A DNA stretch of 64,000 nucleotides from Streptomyces chryseus (GCF_014650755.1 NZ_BMVO01000001.1:744001-808000); one strand, 5' to 3'; counted from the first letter of the stretch, positions 37,186 through 45,751 are shown. Program-made: numbers and translations. Notes: generated by a model not told the origin, from the sequence alone.

Positions 37186-39729
37186 ATGTCCACACCCCCC
37201 ACGATCGTGGTCGTCGGCCACGGCATGGTCGGCCAGCGCTTCCTGGAGGCCCTCGCGGACCGCGGCGTGACGGCGAAGGCGCGGATCGTCGTCCTGTGCG
37301 AGGAGCCCCGGCCCGCGTACGACCGTGTCCAGCTGACCTCGTACTTCTCCGGCCGCACCCCTGACGACCTCGCCCTGGGCGAGCCCGGCTTCATGGAACA
37401 GCACGGCATCGAGCTGTACCTGGACGATCCCGCGACCGCCGTCGACCGCGAGGCGCGCACGGTCACCGCGCGCAGCGGACGGAGCTTCTCGTACGACACG
37501 CTCGTGCTCGCCACTGGTTCGTACCCCTTCGTACCACCCGTTCCCGGGAAGGACGCGGAAGGCTGCTTCGTCTACCGCACCATCGAGGACCTGCTCGCGA
37601 TCGAGGCGTACGCGAAGACAGCGCGTACGGGAGCGGTCGTGGGCGGTGGACTCCTCGGGCTGGAGGCGGCGGGCGCGCTCAGCGGGCTCGGACTCGCCAC
37701 GCACGTCGTGGAGTTCGCGCCCCGTCTGATGCCGGTGCAGGTCGACGAGGGCGGCGGCGCGGCCCTGCTGCGCACGATCGAGGGCATGGGGCTGACGGTC
37801 CACACGGGCGTCGGCACCCAGGCCGTGACCACGGACGACGCCGGCGCGGTCAACGGCATGTCGCTGTCGGACGGTTCGACGCTGGACACCGACATGGTCG
37901 TCTTCTCGGCGGGCGTACGGCCGCGCGACCAGCTGGCCAGGGACTGCGGACTTTCGGTCGGCGAGCGGGGCGGCATCGCCGTCGACGAGCAGTGCCGCAC
38001 GTCGGACCCGGTGGTCTTCGCGATCGGCGAGTGCGCGATGGCGGTGGACGGCCGGGTGTACGGCCTGGTGGCGCCCGGTTACGAGATGGCCGAGACGGCC
38101 GCCGAGACGATCACGGGAACGCTCGCGGAAGCGTTCCCGGGAACGGCCGAAACCGCGAAGCGGGCGTTCACGGGTGCGGACATGTCCACCAAGCTGAAGC
38201 TCCTCGGTGTCGACGTGGCGTCCTTCGGCGACGCGCACGGCCACGCGGAGGGCTGCCTGGACGTCACGTACTCCGACTCGCGCTCGGGCGTCTACAAGAA
38301 GCTCGTGGTGAGCCCCGACGGCGCGCTCCTCGGCGGTGTCCTGGTCGGCGACGCCGACGCGTACGCGATGCTGCGGCCGCTCACCGGTTCCGTGCCGCCC
38401 GTCGCACCGGAGCAGCTGATCGCGCCGGCCGGCAGCGGCCAGGTCACCCTCGGCCCGTCCGCCCTGCCCGACGACGCGGTCGTCTGCAACTGCCACAACG
38501 TCACCAAGGCCCAGGTCACCGCCTGTTCCACGATGCCCGAGGTGAAGAAGTGCACCAAGGCCGGAACGGGCTGCGGCAGCTGCGTGAAGCTGATCGGCCA
38601 GCTGCTCCCCCAGACCGGTGACAAGGGCCTGTGCGGCTGCTTCCCGCACACGCGCGCCGAGCTGTACGAGATCGTCCGCACCCTGCGCATCACGTCGTAC
38701 GCCGAGCTTCTCGACGCGCACGGCCGTGAGCCGGCCCGGGGCGGCGACGGCTGCGAGATCTGCAAGCCGACGGTCGGCTCGATCCTGGCCAGCCTGAGCA
38801 GCGGTTACATCCTCGACGGCGAACAGGCCGCCCTCCAGGACACCAACGACCACTTCCTCGCCAACATGCAGCGCAACGGCTCGTACTCGATCGTGCCGCG
38901 CATCCCGGGCGGCGAGGTCACCCCCGAGAAGCTGATCGTGATCGGCGAGGTGGCCCGCGACTTCGGCCTCTACACGAAAATCACCGGCGGCCAGCGCATC
39001 GACCTCTTCGGCGCCCGCGTCGACCAGCTGCCGCTGATCTGGACGCGCCTGGTGGACGCCGGCTTCGAGTCGGGGCACGCGTACGGGAAGGCGCTCAGGA
39101 CAGTGAAGTCCTGTGTCGGACAGACCTGGTGCCGGTACGGCGTCCAGGACAGCGTCCGGATGGCGATCGACCTGGAGCTGCGCTACCGGGGTCTGCGCGC
39201 GCCGCACAAGCTGAAGTCGGCGGTCTCGGGATGCGCGCGCGAGTGCGCCGAGGCACAGTCCAAGGACTTCGGTGTGATCGCCACCGCGAACGGCTGGAAC
39301 CTCTACGTCGGCGGCAACGGCGGTGCGACTCCGCGCCATGCCGATCTCCTCGCCCAGGACCTGTCGGACGCCGAACTCGTGCGCCTCATCGACCGGTTCC
39401 TGATGTTCTACATCCGCACCGCCGACCGCCTGGAGCGCACGTCGACCTGGCTGGAGCGGCTGGAGGGCGGCCTCGACCACCTCAGGGACGTCGTCGTCCA
39501 CGACTCGCTCGGCATCTGCGACCAGCTGGAAGCCCTGATGGCCGCCCACGTGTCCGGCTACCGCGACGAGTGGGCCGAGACCATCAACGACCCCGAGCGG
39601 CTGTCCCGGTTCGTCTCGTTCGTCAACGCTCCCGACGCGCCGGACCCGTCCGTACGGTTCGTTCCCGAGCGCGACCAGATGAAGCCGGACCTCACCGTTC
39701 TCACCCTCGAAGGGACCCGTGCCGGATGA
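37186..39729 (+). CDS. nirB: Nitrite reductase (NADH) large subunit
   Basis: This 847-residue cytoplasmic enzyme reduces nitrite to ammonium with NADH. It has an FAD/NAD oxidoreductase module to about residue 400, then a BFD-like 2Fe-2S domain (VVCNCHNVTK, then KAGTGCGSC). A sulfite/nitrite reductase core binds siroheme and a 4Fe-4S cluster through Cys643, Cys649, Cys683 and Cys687 (CVGQTWC and CAREC). Full family length. ATG 37186 follows GGAGG. The stop overlaps nirD by 4 bp (ATGA). It works downstream of NasA. Confidence 0.95.
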   Translation: MSTPPTIVVVGHGMVGQRFLEALADRGVTAKARIVVLCEEPRPAYDRVQLTSYFSGRTPDDLALGEPGFMEQHGIELYLDDPATAVDREARTVTARSGRSFSYDTLVLATGSYPFVPPVPGKDAEGCFVYRTIEDLLAIEAYAKTARTGAVVGGGLLGLEAAGALSGLGLATHVVEFAPRLMPVQVDEGGGAALLRTIEGMGLTVHTGVGTQAVTTDDAGAVNGMSLSDGSTLDTDMVVFSAGVRPRDQLARDCGLSVGERGGIAVDEQCRTSDPVVFAIGECAMAVDGRVYGLVAPGYEMAETAAETITGTLAEAFPGTAETAKRAFTGADMSTKLKLLGVDVASFGDAHGHAEGCLDVTYSDSRSGVYKKLVVSPDGALLGGVLVGDADAYAMLRPLTGSVPPVAPEQLIAPAGSGQVTLGPSALPDDAVVCNCHNVTKAQVTACSTMPEVKKCTKAGTGCGSCVKLIGQLLPQTGDKGLCGCFPHTRAELYEIVRTLRITSYAELLDAHGREPARGGDGCEICKPTVGSILASLSSGYILDGEQAALQDTNDHFLANMQRNGSYSIVPRIPGGEVTPEKLIVIGEVARDFGLYTKITGGQRIDLFGARVDQLPLIWTRLVDAGFESGHAYGKALRTVKSCVGQTWCRYGVQDSVRMAIDLELRYRGLRAPHKLKSAVSGCARECAEAQSKDFGVIATANGWNLYVGGNGGATPRHADLLAQDLSDAELVRLIDRFLMFYIRTADRLERTSTWLERLEGGLDHLRDVVVHDSLGICDQLEALMAAHVSGYRDEWAETINDPERLSRFVSFVNAPDAPDPSVRFVPERDQMKPDLTVLTLEGTRAG

Positions 39730-40055
39730 CCCTGCAACTGCGCATCGACGACTCCTGGTTCACCGCCTGCGACCTGTCCGCCCTCACACCGGGGCGCGGT
39801 GTGGCGGCCCTCCTCCCCGACGGCCGCCAGGCGGCCCTGTTCACGGACCGCAGGGGACGCGCGTACGCCATCGACAACCGCGACCCGTTCTCCGGCGCGC
39901 AGGTTCTGTCGCGCGGTCTGATCGGGTCCGAGAACGGCCGTCCCTTCGTCGCCTCACCGCTCCTGAAGCAGCGTTTCGACCTGGAGACGGGGCACTGTCT
40001 GGACGACGAGGCGGTCACGGTGCGGACGTTCGCCGTACGCGTCGGCGTTGCTTGA
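39726..40055 (+). CDS. nirD: Nitrite reductase (NADH) small subunit
   Basis: This 109-residue protein has the Rieske-like fold of NirD. It lacks the two Cys-His pairs of true Rieske centres, as NirD proteins do. Sequence marks are LLPDGRQAALFTDRRGRAYAI, DPFSGAQVLSRGLIG and PLLKQRFDLETGHCLDD. It is the partner of NirB in the assimilatory enzyme. The ATG overlaps the nirB stop by 4 bp, so translation is probably coupled. Its stop overlaps the candidate operator of the following tetR gene. Confidence 0.95.
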   Translation: MTLQLRIDDSWFTACDLSALTPGRGVAALLPDGRQAALFTDRRGRAYAIDNRDPFSGAQVLSRGLIGSENGRPFVASPLLKQRFDLETGHCLDDEAVTVRTFAVRVGVA

Positions 40056-40066
40056 CCGATCGTTCC
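40053..40066. promoter_or_regulatory. Candidate TetR operator
   Basis: TTGACCGATCGTTCC covers the nirD stop codon, and its core ACCGATCGTT is an imperfect palindrome close to the ACCGATCGGT type used by many Streptomyces TetR proteins. It lies 22 bp before the tetR start, so autoregulation is plausible. Confidence 0.4.
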
Positions 40067-40087
40067 AGAAAGGCTAGCGTTGCGGGC

Positions 40088-40672
40088 GTGGCCAGGACCA
40101 AGGAATTCGACCCCGACGCCGCCCTGCAGGCAGCCCTGGAGCTGTTCTGGCGGCGCGGCTACGAAGCGACGACCATGGCGAACCTCGTCGACCACCTCGG
40201 CATCGGCCGCGCCAGCATCTACGCCACCTTCGGCAACAAGCACGCGCTCTACCTGAAGGCGCTCGACCGGTACGCCGAGACCGGCAACCCGAGGCTGCTC
40301 GGCGAGCTCTCGCGGCCGGGCCCCGCACTGCCGGCCGTCCGCGCGGTGGTGCGGCGGTTCGCCGCCGAGGCCGCCTCCGAAGAGGAGCGGCTGACCGGGT
40401 GCTTCGTCACCAACACGGCCGCCGAGCTGGCCCCGCACGACGACTCGGCGGCCCGCCGGGTCGAGGTGAGCTGGGAGCACCTGGAGACCCTGCTGCACTC
40501 CGCGCTCGTACGGGCGCAGGCCCAGGGCGAGCTGGCCGACGACCGCGACCCGCGGTCGCTGGCCCGCATGCTCCTCGTCCTGACACAGGGGCTGCGGGTC
40601 GTCGGCAAGGCGTCCAGCGACCCGGCCCGGGTCCGGGACGCGGCCGAAGAGGCACTGACCCTGCTCGACTGA
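40088..40672 (+). CDS. TetR family transcriptional regulator
   Basis: This 194-residue repressor has an N-terminal TetR helix-turn-helix: ALELFWRRGYEATTMANLVDHLG, then GRASIYATFGNKHALYLKAL. The C-terminal ligand domain includes GCFVTNTAAELAPHD, a pattern seen in AcuR/NemR-like regulators that sense electrophiles or small organic molecules. GTG 40088 is the start. The downstream SDR genes are the probable targets, though a hairpin terminator separates them. Its own gene follows nirD by 32 bp but is unlikely to be part of nitrogen metabolism. Confidence 0.85.
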   Translation: MARTKEFDPDAALQAALELFWRRGYEATTMANLVDHLGIGRASIYATFGNKHALYLKALDRYAETGNPRLLGELSRPGPALPAVRAVVRRFAAEAASEEERLTGCFVTNTAAELAPHDDSAARRVEVSWEHLETLLHSALVRAQAQGELADDRDPRSLARMLLVLTQGLRVVGKASSDPARVRDAAEEALTLLD

Positions 40673-40688
40673 CCCGGCAGGCACTCCG

Positions 40689-40716
40689 AGAGACGCCCCC
40701 CAAGGGGCGTCTCTTT
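40689..40716 (+). terminator. Intrinsic terminator after tetR
   Basis: AGAGACGCCCC pairs with GGGGCGTCTCT (11 bp, 4-base loop) and is followed by TT before CACACC. It lies 16 bp past the tetR stop. The SDR gene 49 bp further would then need its own promoter. Confidence 0.7.
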
Positions 40717-40764
40717 CACACCCTGATAACGGACCGCACATTCCAAAATAAGGACGGCCAGATC

Positions 40765-41538
40765 ATGACTGCTCGCTTCTCCGGCAAGACCGCTCTCGTG
40801 ACCGGGGCGGGCTCCGGTCTCGGCCGTGCCGTCGCGCTCGCGTTCGCGGCCGAGGGTGCGAACGTCGTCGTCGCCGGGCGCGGCCGGGCCGCTCTCGACG
40901 AGACCGTCGCGCAGGCCGCGCGGCAGGCCGCCGCAGCGGGCACCGTGGTCGCGGTCGCCGCCGACGTCAGCCGCTCCGAGGACGTGCGGGCGCTCGTTCG
41001 CGAGAGCGTCGCGCGCTTCGGCAGCCTCGACGTCGCGGTGAACAACGCCGGCGTGTTCCGGGGAGGCGGCCCCGTCGCCGAGCTGTCCGAGGAGGACTGG
41101 CGCACGCTGCTCGACGTCAACGTCACGGGCGTGCTCCTGTCGATGCAGGCCGAGATCGACGCGATGCGCTCCCAGGAGAGCGGCGGCGCGATCGTCAACA
41201 TCTCCTCCAACCTCGGCGCGCACCTGCGCGTCCCCGGCGTCGCCGGATACGTCGCCTCCAAGGCCGCCGTCTCCGCCCTCACCCGCGCAGCCGCCGTCGA
41301 CCACATCCAGGACGGCGTACGGATCAACGCGGTCAGTCCCGGCCCCGCCGCCACCGCCATGTCGCTGCTCCCCGGCGAGAACGAGGCCGAGCGGGCCGTC
41401 CGTATGAAGGGCGAGTCGCCGCTCGGCCGGGTCTCGACGACCGCCGAGGTCGCCGCGGCCGTGCTGTACCTGGCCTCCGCCGACGCCGCGTCCGTCGTGG
41501 GCACCGACCTCGTCGTCGACGGAGGCGCCTCCGCCTGA
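40765..41538 (+). CDS. Short-chain dehydrogenase/reductase (classical SDR)
   Basis: This 257-residue SDR has VTGAGSGLGRAVALAF for NAD(P), NNAGVF, NISSNLG with the catalytic Ser, and YVASKAA for Tyr/Lys. VDGGASA closes the chain at normal length. The Arg-containing AGRGRAAL after strand 2 suggests NADPH preference. AAGGA lies upstream of the ATG. It sits between a TetR gene and a second, unrelated-type SDR, a common arrangement for a regulated detoxification or reduction pair. The substrate is unknown. Confidence 0.88.
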   Translation: MTARFSGKTALVTGAGSGLGRAVALAFAAEGANVVVAGRGRAALDETVAQAARQAAAAGTVVAVAADVSRSEDVRALVRESVARFGSLDVAVNNAGVFRGGGPVAELSEEDWRTLLDVNVTGVLLSMQAEIDAMRSQESGGAIVNISSNLGAHLRVPGVAGYVASKAAVSALTRAAAVDHIQDGVRINAVSPGPAATAMSLLPGENEAERAVRMKGESPLGRVSTTAEVAAAVLYLASADAASVVGTDLVVDGGASA

Positions 41539-41566
41539 CCGGACGCCCGGTCGTACCCTGGCCCCC

Positions 41567-42496
41567 ATGACGACTGGCTGGAAAGCGAGCGACATCCCCG
41601 ACCAGAGCGGCCGTACGGCCGTGGTCACGGGGGCCAACAGCGGCATAGGACTCGTCACGGCGCGCGAACTCGCCCGCCGGGGCGCACGTGTGGTCCTCGC
41701 GTGCCGCAGCGAGCGGCGCGGCAAGGAGGCGGCGGCGCGCATCGCCCGCGAGGTCCCGTCCTCCGACGTCGTGTTCACCCCGCTGGACCTGGCGGACCTG
41801 TCCTGCGTGCGGGAGTTCGCCGAGGCGTACGCGTACGACCGCCTCGACCTGCTCGTCAACAACGCGGGCGTCATGGCGCTCCCGTACGGACGGACCGCCG
41901 ACGGCTTCGAGACGCAGTTCGGCGTCAACCACCTCGGGCACTTCGCCCTCACCGGACTCCTGCTGCCCCACCTGCTCCGCACGCCCGGGGCCCGCGTCGT
42001 GACCGTCTCCAGCGGTCTGCACGCCCTGGCGAACATCGACATCGGCGACCTCAACAGCGAGCGCGGTTACCGGCGCTGGATCGCCTACGGCCGCTCCAAG
42101 ACGGCGAACCTGCTCTTCACCCATGAGCTGGCCGGACGGCTCGCCTCGGCCGGCTCCGCCGTCGTCGCGGCGGCCGCCCACCCCGGTTACGCCCGTACGA
42201 ACCTGCAGACCGCCGGTGTGCGCATGGAGGGGCGCAGGGCGGCCGAGCGGATCGTGTCGCTGGCGAACCGGATCATCGCCCAGCCCGCCGAGTCCGGCGC
42301 CCTGCCTACCCTGTACGCGGCGACCGCGCCCGGCGTACGGCCCGACTCGTTCACCGGGCCGAGGGTCCAGGGGCTGCGGGGCGCGCCCACGACGTCGTGG
42401 CGCGCGGCCTGGACCACGAACGACGTGGCGAGCGAGCGGCTGTGGGTGGCGTCGGAACAGCTCACCGGGGTGACGTACGAGGGCCTCAGGACCTGA
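41567..42496 (+). CDS. Short-chain dehydrogenase, retinol dehydrogenase/protochlorophyllide reductase-like
   Basis: This 309-residue SDR belongs to the longer group with VTGANSGIGLVTARELARRGARVVLACRS, NNAGVMALP and a QFGVNHLGHFALTGLLLP helix. The catalytic segment is VTVSSGLHA then YGRSKTANLLFTHEL, giving Tyr and Lys. The Arg after strand 2 (ACRSERR) indicates NADPH. It follows the other SDR by 28 bp and may be co-transcribed. The family acts on hydrophobic alcohols or ketones, and no specific substrate can be named. Confidence 0.88.
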   Translation: MTTGWKASDIPDQSGRTAVVTGANSGIGLVTARELARRGARVVLACRSERRGKEAAARIAREVPSSDVVFTPLDLADLSCVREFAEAYAYDRLDLLVNNAGVMALPYGRTADGFETQFGVNHLGHFALTGLLLPHLLRTPGARVVTVSSGLHALANIDIGDLNSERGYRRWIAYGRSKTANLLFTHELAGRLASAGSAVVAAAAHPGYARTNLQTAGVRMEGRRAAERIVSLANRIIAQPAESGALPTLYAATAPGVRPDSFTGPRVQGLRGAPTTSWRAAWTTNDVASERLWVASEQLTGVTYEGLRT

Positions 42497-42529
42497 GGCC
42501 CTCCGGGTACGTCTGCGGCCGGCCCGGTC

Positions 42530-42943
42530 TCAGCCCTGCTGCCCCTCGACGGCCGCCGGGTCCATCCAGACGACCTCCCACGTGTGACCGTCGGGGTCCT
42601 GGAAGGAGCGGCCGTACATGAAGCCGTGGTCCTGGGGGTCGTTGGCGGGGGATCCGCCGGACGCGAGGGCGGCGTCGGCCAGCTCGTCGACCTTCTCCCG
42701 GCTCTCGGCGCTGAGCGCGAGCAGGACCTCCGTGGTCGTGCTCGTGTCCGCGATCTCCTTCTTGGTGAACTCCTTGAAGCGCGGCTCGGTGAGCAGCATG
42801 GCGAAGATCGTGTCGCTGATCACGAGACAGGCGGTCGAGTCGTCGCTGAACTGGGGGTTGAACGAGTATCCGAGCTTGCCGAAGAAGGACTTCGTGGTCT
42901 CGAGGTTCTTGACCGGCAGGTTCACGAAGATCATCTGGTTCAT
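42530..42943 (-). CDS. VOC family (glyoxalase-like) protein
   Basis: This 137-residue protein has the two beta-alpha-beta-beta-beta units of the vicinal oxygen chelate fold. It begins MNQMIFVNLPVKNLETTKSFF and ends with DPDGHTWEVVWMDP, which carries the usual metal Glu. It resembles the glyoxalase/bleomycin-resistance-like group seen in many genomes without known substrate. ATG 42943 is preferred, because upstream in-frame sequence to 43309 is composed of a 9-bp tandem repeat and the neighbouring decayed gene. It converges with the SDR at 42496. Confidence 0.85.
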   Translation of the reverse strand: MNQMIFVNLPVKNLETTKSFFGKLGYSFNPQFSDDSTACLVISDTIFAMLLTEPRFKEFTKKEIADTSTTTEVLLALSAESREKVDELADAALASGGSPANDPQDHGFMYGRSFQDPDGHTWEVVWMDPAAVEGQQG

Positions 42944-42965
42944 GAGGGGTGTCTCTCTTCTCTCG

Positions 42966-43019
42966 GTCGCTGTGGTAGCTGTGGTCGCTGTCGTTGCTGT
43001 CATCGCTGTCGTCGCCGTA
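42966..43019. repeat. 9-bp tandem repeat
   Basis: About six copies of a 9-base unit near GTCGCTGTG occur head to tail (GTCGCTGTG, GTAGCTGTG, GTCGCTGTC, GTTGCTGTC, ATCGCTGTC, GTCGCCGTA). They end about 23 bp before the VOC start codon. Because the unit is a multiple of three, copy changes would not shift a reading frame. They would, however, change promoter spacing. Confidence 0.8.
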
Positions 43020-43142
43020 CGCAGGGATAGACCCGGGGGCCGCGCGGAACTCATCGCTCGGGCTGAAGAAATCGCGGAAGGTTTCCCGCCTTGCGGCCGC
43101 GCCACGCCCGTCCTGGCGTCGGCGCCATGACCAGGTCCGCCG

Positions 43143-43578
43143 GTTCCGCAGATCGCCCGCCACCTGACCGACGACCTCGCGGTGGACGGCTGGTACGCCC
43201 AGTCGATCACGGTCGGGTACGAGCAGGAACGTGGCCTGCGGGCGGTGGGCCAGTCCTCGCGGCGACTGGCGGACGAGCGGCAACCGGACCGTGGAAGCGC
43301 CGGTCGCACGCTGCGAGGCCGCCTTCACCGATCCCGGCGTACGCCGCCGGTGGCTTCCCGGGAGCGCGTTCTCACTGCGTACGCATCGCGCGGGCAAGAC
43401 GCTGTCCGCCGACTACGCGGGCGGCCGGCTGTCGGTCCGCTTCACACCGAAGGGCGAGGCGAAGACCCAGGTGTCGCTCGCGCACACCAAGCTCGCCGAC
43501 GCGGATGCGGTGGCGGCGTACAAGGGCTTCTGGAAGGAGCGGCTCGCCGTTCTCAAGACGCTGCTGGAGAAACGAGCG
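43143..43578 (+). pseudogene. Decayed DUF4287/SRPBCC gene
   Basis: Two frames together give one recognisable protein. Frame 3 encodes IARHLTDDLAVDGWYAQSI, then VGYEQERGLRAVGQSS, as in DUF4287-SRPBCC proteins of Streptomyces. After about 43250 the similarity passes to frame 1, RGDWRTSGNRTVEAPVAR, then AAFTDPGVRRRWLPG and KGEAKTQVSLAHTKLADADA, a START-like SRPBCC domain. The N-terminal part of DUF4287 is missing, with an in-frame stop at 43128-43130. Truncation plus frameshift means it is not functional. The family comparison is from memory. Confidence 0.7.
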
Positions 43579-43599
43579 TTCCCCGGAACGTCCGGAAAC

Positions 43600-44037
43600 T
43601 CAGCCCCGCAGCTCTTCGGCCGCGTCCGCGACCCGGCCGATCAGGCGCAGCAGCGTCTCCTGTTCCCCCTCGTCGAGGGGTGCGAGGAACACCTTGTTCA
43701 TCCGCGCGGTACGCGTGACCAGCTTGCGGTGCACCGCCGCGCCCTCGTCCGTGAGCTTCAGTACGTTGCGCCGGCCGTCGCGCGGATCGCGCACCCGCTC
43801 CAGCAGTCCGCGCCGGCCGAGGCGCGCCACCAGGTCGGCGATGGTCGAGCGATCGAGGTGGACGTGCTCGCTCAGGGTGCGCTGGTCGATGTCCGGCTTC
43901 TCCACCAGGGCGTTGAGGACGGCGAACTGCGGGGAGGTGGTCTCCTCCGACACCATCGTCGTCCACAGCAGGGTGTGCGCCTGCTGCAGCCGCCGGGCGA
44001 GATGCCCGGGGTGCGTGCTCAGATCGACCGCAGCCAT
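43600..44037 (-). CDS. pcaV: MarR family repressor of protocatechuate catabolism, PcaV
   Basis: This 145-residue winged-helix protein closely matches my recollection of S. coelicolor PcaV: MAAVDLSTHPGHLARRLQQA, then TSPQFAVLNALVEKPDIDQR and DGRRNVLKL in the wing. PcaV binds protocatechuate and releases the pca promoter. Arg15 and His21, reported as ligand contacts, are conserved with ATG 44037 as start. GGAGG lies upstream of that ATG, whereas the longer start at 44079 lacks support. It diverges from the pca operon, with two palindromic sites between. Confidence 0.9.
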   Translation of the reverse strand: MAAVDLSTHPGHLARRLQQAHTLLWTTMVSEETTSPQFAVLNALVEKPDIDQRTLSEHVHLDRSTIADLVARLGRRGLLERVRDPRDGRRNVLKLTDEGAAVHRKLVTRTARMNKVFLAPLDEGEQETLLRLIGRVADAAEELRG

Positions 44038-44062
44038 GCGGGCCTCCTGCGTTCGGTGATGC

Positions 44063-44140
44063 TCTGTGTACTGAGCCATTGACGTGCGCGGAACTCGATG
44101 GAAGTCTACGGCCTCGACAAGGAAATAGTCAGTGCACTGA
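44063..44140. promoter_or_regulatory. Two candidate PcaV operators
   Basis: TCAGTGCACTGA (44129-44140) is a perfect 12-bp palindrome, and TCTGTGTACTGA (44063-44074) is the same site with two changes. They lie 66 bp apart, one next to the pcaI start and the other next to the pcaV start. The layout fits one MarR repressor controlling both divergent promoters. Confidence 0.65.
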
Positions 44141-44162
44141 GCAACTCGCGGAGTGAGTGACG

Positions 44163-44984
44163 ATGGCGGAGATACGCAGCCTGCACGACGCCGTGGCAGA
44201 CCTCGTCCACGAGGGGGACACCGTCGCCATGGAGGGGTTCACCCACCTGATCCCGTACGCCGCGGCGCACGAGGTCATCCGTCAGGGGATCACCGACCTG
44301 ACCCTCGCCAGGATGACCCCGGACGTCGTCTACGACCAGCTGATCGGCGCCGGGCTGGTGAGGAAGCTGATCTTCTCCTGGGGCGGCAACCCGGGCGTCG
44401 GCTCCCTGCACCGCTTCCGCGACGCCGTCGAGAACGGCTGGCCGCGCCCCCTGGAGCTGGACGAGCACAGCCACGCGGGCATGGCCAACCGTTACGTCGC
44501 GGGCGCCTCGCGCCTGCCGTTCGCCGTACTGCGCGGCTACCGCGGCTCCGACCTCGCCACCCGTACGGACACGGTCTCGTCGGTCGTCTGCCCGTTCACC
44601 GGTGAGGAACTGGCCGCCGTCGCCGCGCTCAACCCCGACGTCACGGTCGTCCACGCCCAGCGGGCCGACCGGCAGGGCAACGTCCAGATGTGGGGCCTGA
44701 CCGGCGTCCAGAAGGAGGCCGCGCTGGCCGCCGACCGAGTGCTCGTCACGGTCGAGGAGATGGTCGACGAACTGACGCCCCGGCCCGGCGGCGTCGTCCT
44801 GCCGACGTGGGTGATCGACGCGGTCTGCGTCGTGCCCGGCGGAGCGCACCCGTCGTACGCCGCCGGCTACACGGTGCGCGACAACGCCTTCTACCAGGCG
44901 TGGGACCCGATCGCCCGGGACCGGGACGCCTTCATCCAGTGGATCGACGAGAACGTACGCACCGAAGGGGCTGTCGCCCGATGA
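44163..44984 (+). CDS. pcaI: 3-oxoadipate CoA-transferase, alpha subunit
   Basis: This 273-residue protein is a subunit of a type I CoA-transferase. It moves CoA from succinyl-CoA to 3-oxoadipate near the end of the beta-ketoadipate pathway. GDTVAMEGFTHLIPYAAAHEV carries the glycine-rich oxyanion region of the family, and FSWGGNPGVGSLHRFR follows. Glutaconate CoA-transferases are close relatives, but the operon context decides. ATG 44163 has GGAG upstream. The stop overlaps the pcaJ start by 4 bp. Confidence 0.9.
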   Translation: MAEIRSLHDAVADLVHEGDTVAMEGFTHLIPYAAAHEVIRQGITDLTLARMTPDVVYDQLIGAGLVRKLIFSWGGNPGVGSLHRFRDAVENGWPRPLELDEHSHAGMANRYVAGASRLPFAVLRGYRGSDLATRTDTVSSVVCPFTGEELAAVAALNPDVTVVHAQRADRQGNVQMWGLTGVQKEAALAADRVLVTVEEMVDELTPRPGGVVLPTWVIDAVCVVPGGAHPSYAAGYTVRDNAFYQAWDPIARDRDAFIQWIDENVRTEGAVAR

Positions 44985-45751
44985 CCACCGAGGACTTCAC
45001 GCGCGACGAGCTGATGGAGGTCAACGCGGCCCGTGCGCTGGCCGGGGCGCGCACCTGCTTCGTCGGCATCGGACTGCCGTCCACCGCCGCCAACCTCGCC
45101 CGCGCCACCGTCAACCCGGGCCTCGTCCTGATCTACGAGTCGGGGACGATCGGCTCCAAGCCGACCCGCCTGCCGCTGTCCATCGGCGACGGCGAGCTGG
45201 CCGAGACCGCCGACGCGGTGGTGCCCGTACCGGAGATGTTCAACTACTGGCTCCAGGGCGGCCGGATCGACGTCGGCTTCCTCGGAGCCGCCCAGGTCGA
45301 CCGGTTCGCCAACATCAACACGACGGTCGTCGACCGGGGCCCCGGCAAGCCGGAGGGCCGCCTCCCGGGCGCGGGCGGCGCGCCCGAGATCGCGTCCAAC
45401 TGCGGCAAGGTGCTGATGGTCCTGCGCCACTCCACCCGCGGCTTCGTACGGAAGCTGGACTTCGTCACGACCCTCGGCCACGGCTCGGGCCCCGGCGACC
45501 GCGAGCGGCTCGGCATGCCGGGCGCGGGCCCGGTCGAGGTCATCACCGACCTCGGCGTCCTGCGGCCCGACCCGGCCACCGCCGAGCTCGTGCTGAGCGC
45601 ACTGCACCCGGGCGTCACCGTCGAGCAGGTACGGGACGCCACCGGCTGGGACCTGAGAAGCGCGGACACCGTCGGGGTCACCGAGCCCCCGACCGCCGCC
45701 GAACTGGCCGCCCTGCGCGCCCTGAAGTCCGCGGGAAAGGAAGACCGGTGA
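44981..45751 (+). CDS. pcaJ: 3-oxoadipate CoA-transferase, beta subunit
   Basis: This 256-residue partner of PcaI contains the catalytic glutamate, in LVLIYESGTIG, which forms the glutamyl-CoA thioester. CFVGIGLPSTAANLAR and ASNCGKVLMVLRHS are further family marks. The heterodimer produces 3-oxoadipyl-CoA. Overlaps of 4 bp on both sides (ATGA with pcaI, GTGA with pcaH) indicate coupled translation. No thiolase (pcaF) gene is in the window, so the last step is encoded elsewhere. Confidence 0.92.
   Translation: MTTEDFTRDELMEVNAARALAGARTCFVGIGLPSTAANLARATVNPGLVLIYESGTIGSKPTRLPLSIGDGELAETADAVVPVPEMFNYWLQGGRIDVGFLGAAQVDRFANINTTVVDRGPGKPEGRLPGAGGAPEIASNCGKVLMVLRHSTRGFVRKLDFVTTLGHGSGPGDRERLGMPGAGPVEVITDLGVLRPDPATAELVLSALHPGVTVEQVRDATGWDLRSADTVGVTEPPTAAELAALRALKSAGKEDR

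Noticed and set aside
42943..43309. N-terminal extension of the VOC protein through the 9-bp repeat
   Set aside because: The extension would be a run of Thr/Ala repeats followed by antisense of the decayed SRPBCC gene. The ATG at 42943 begins exactly where family similarity begins.
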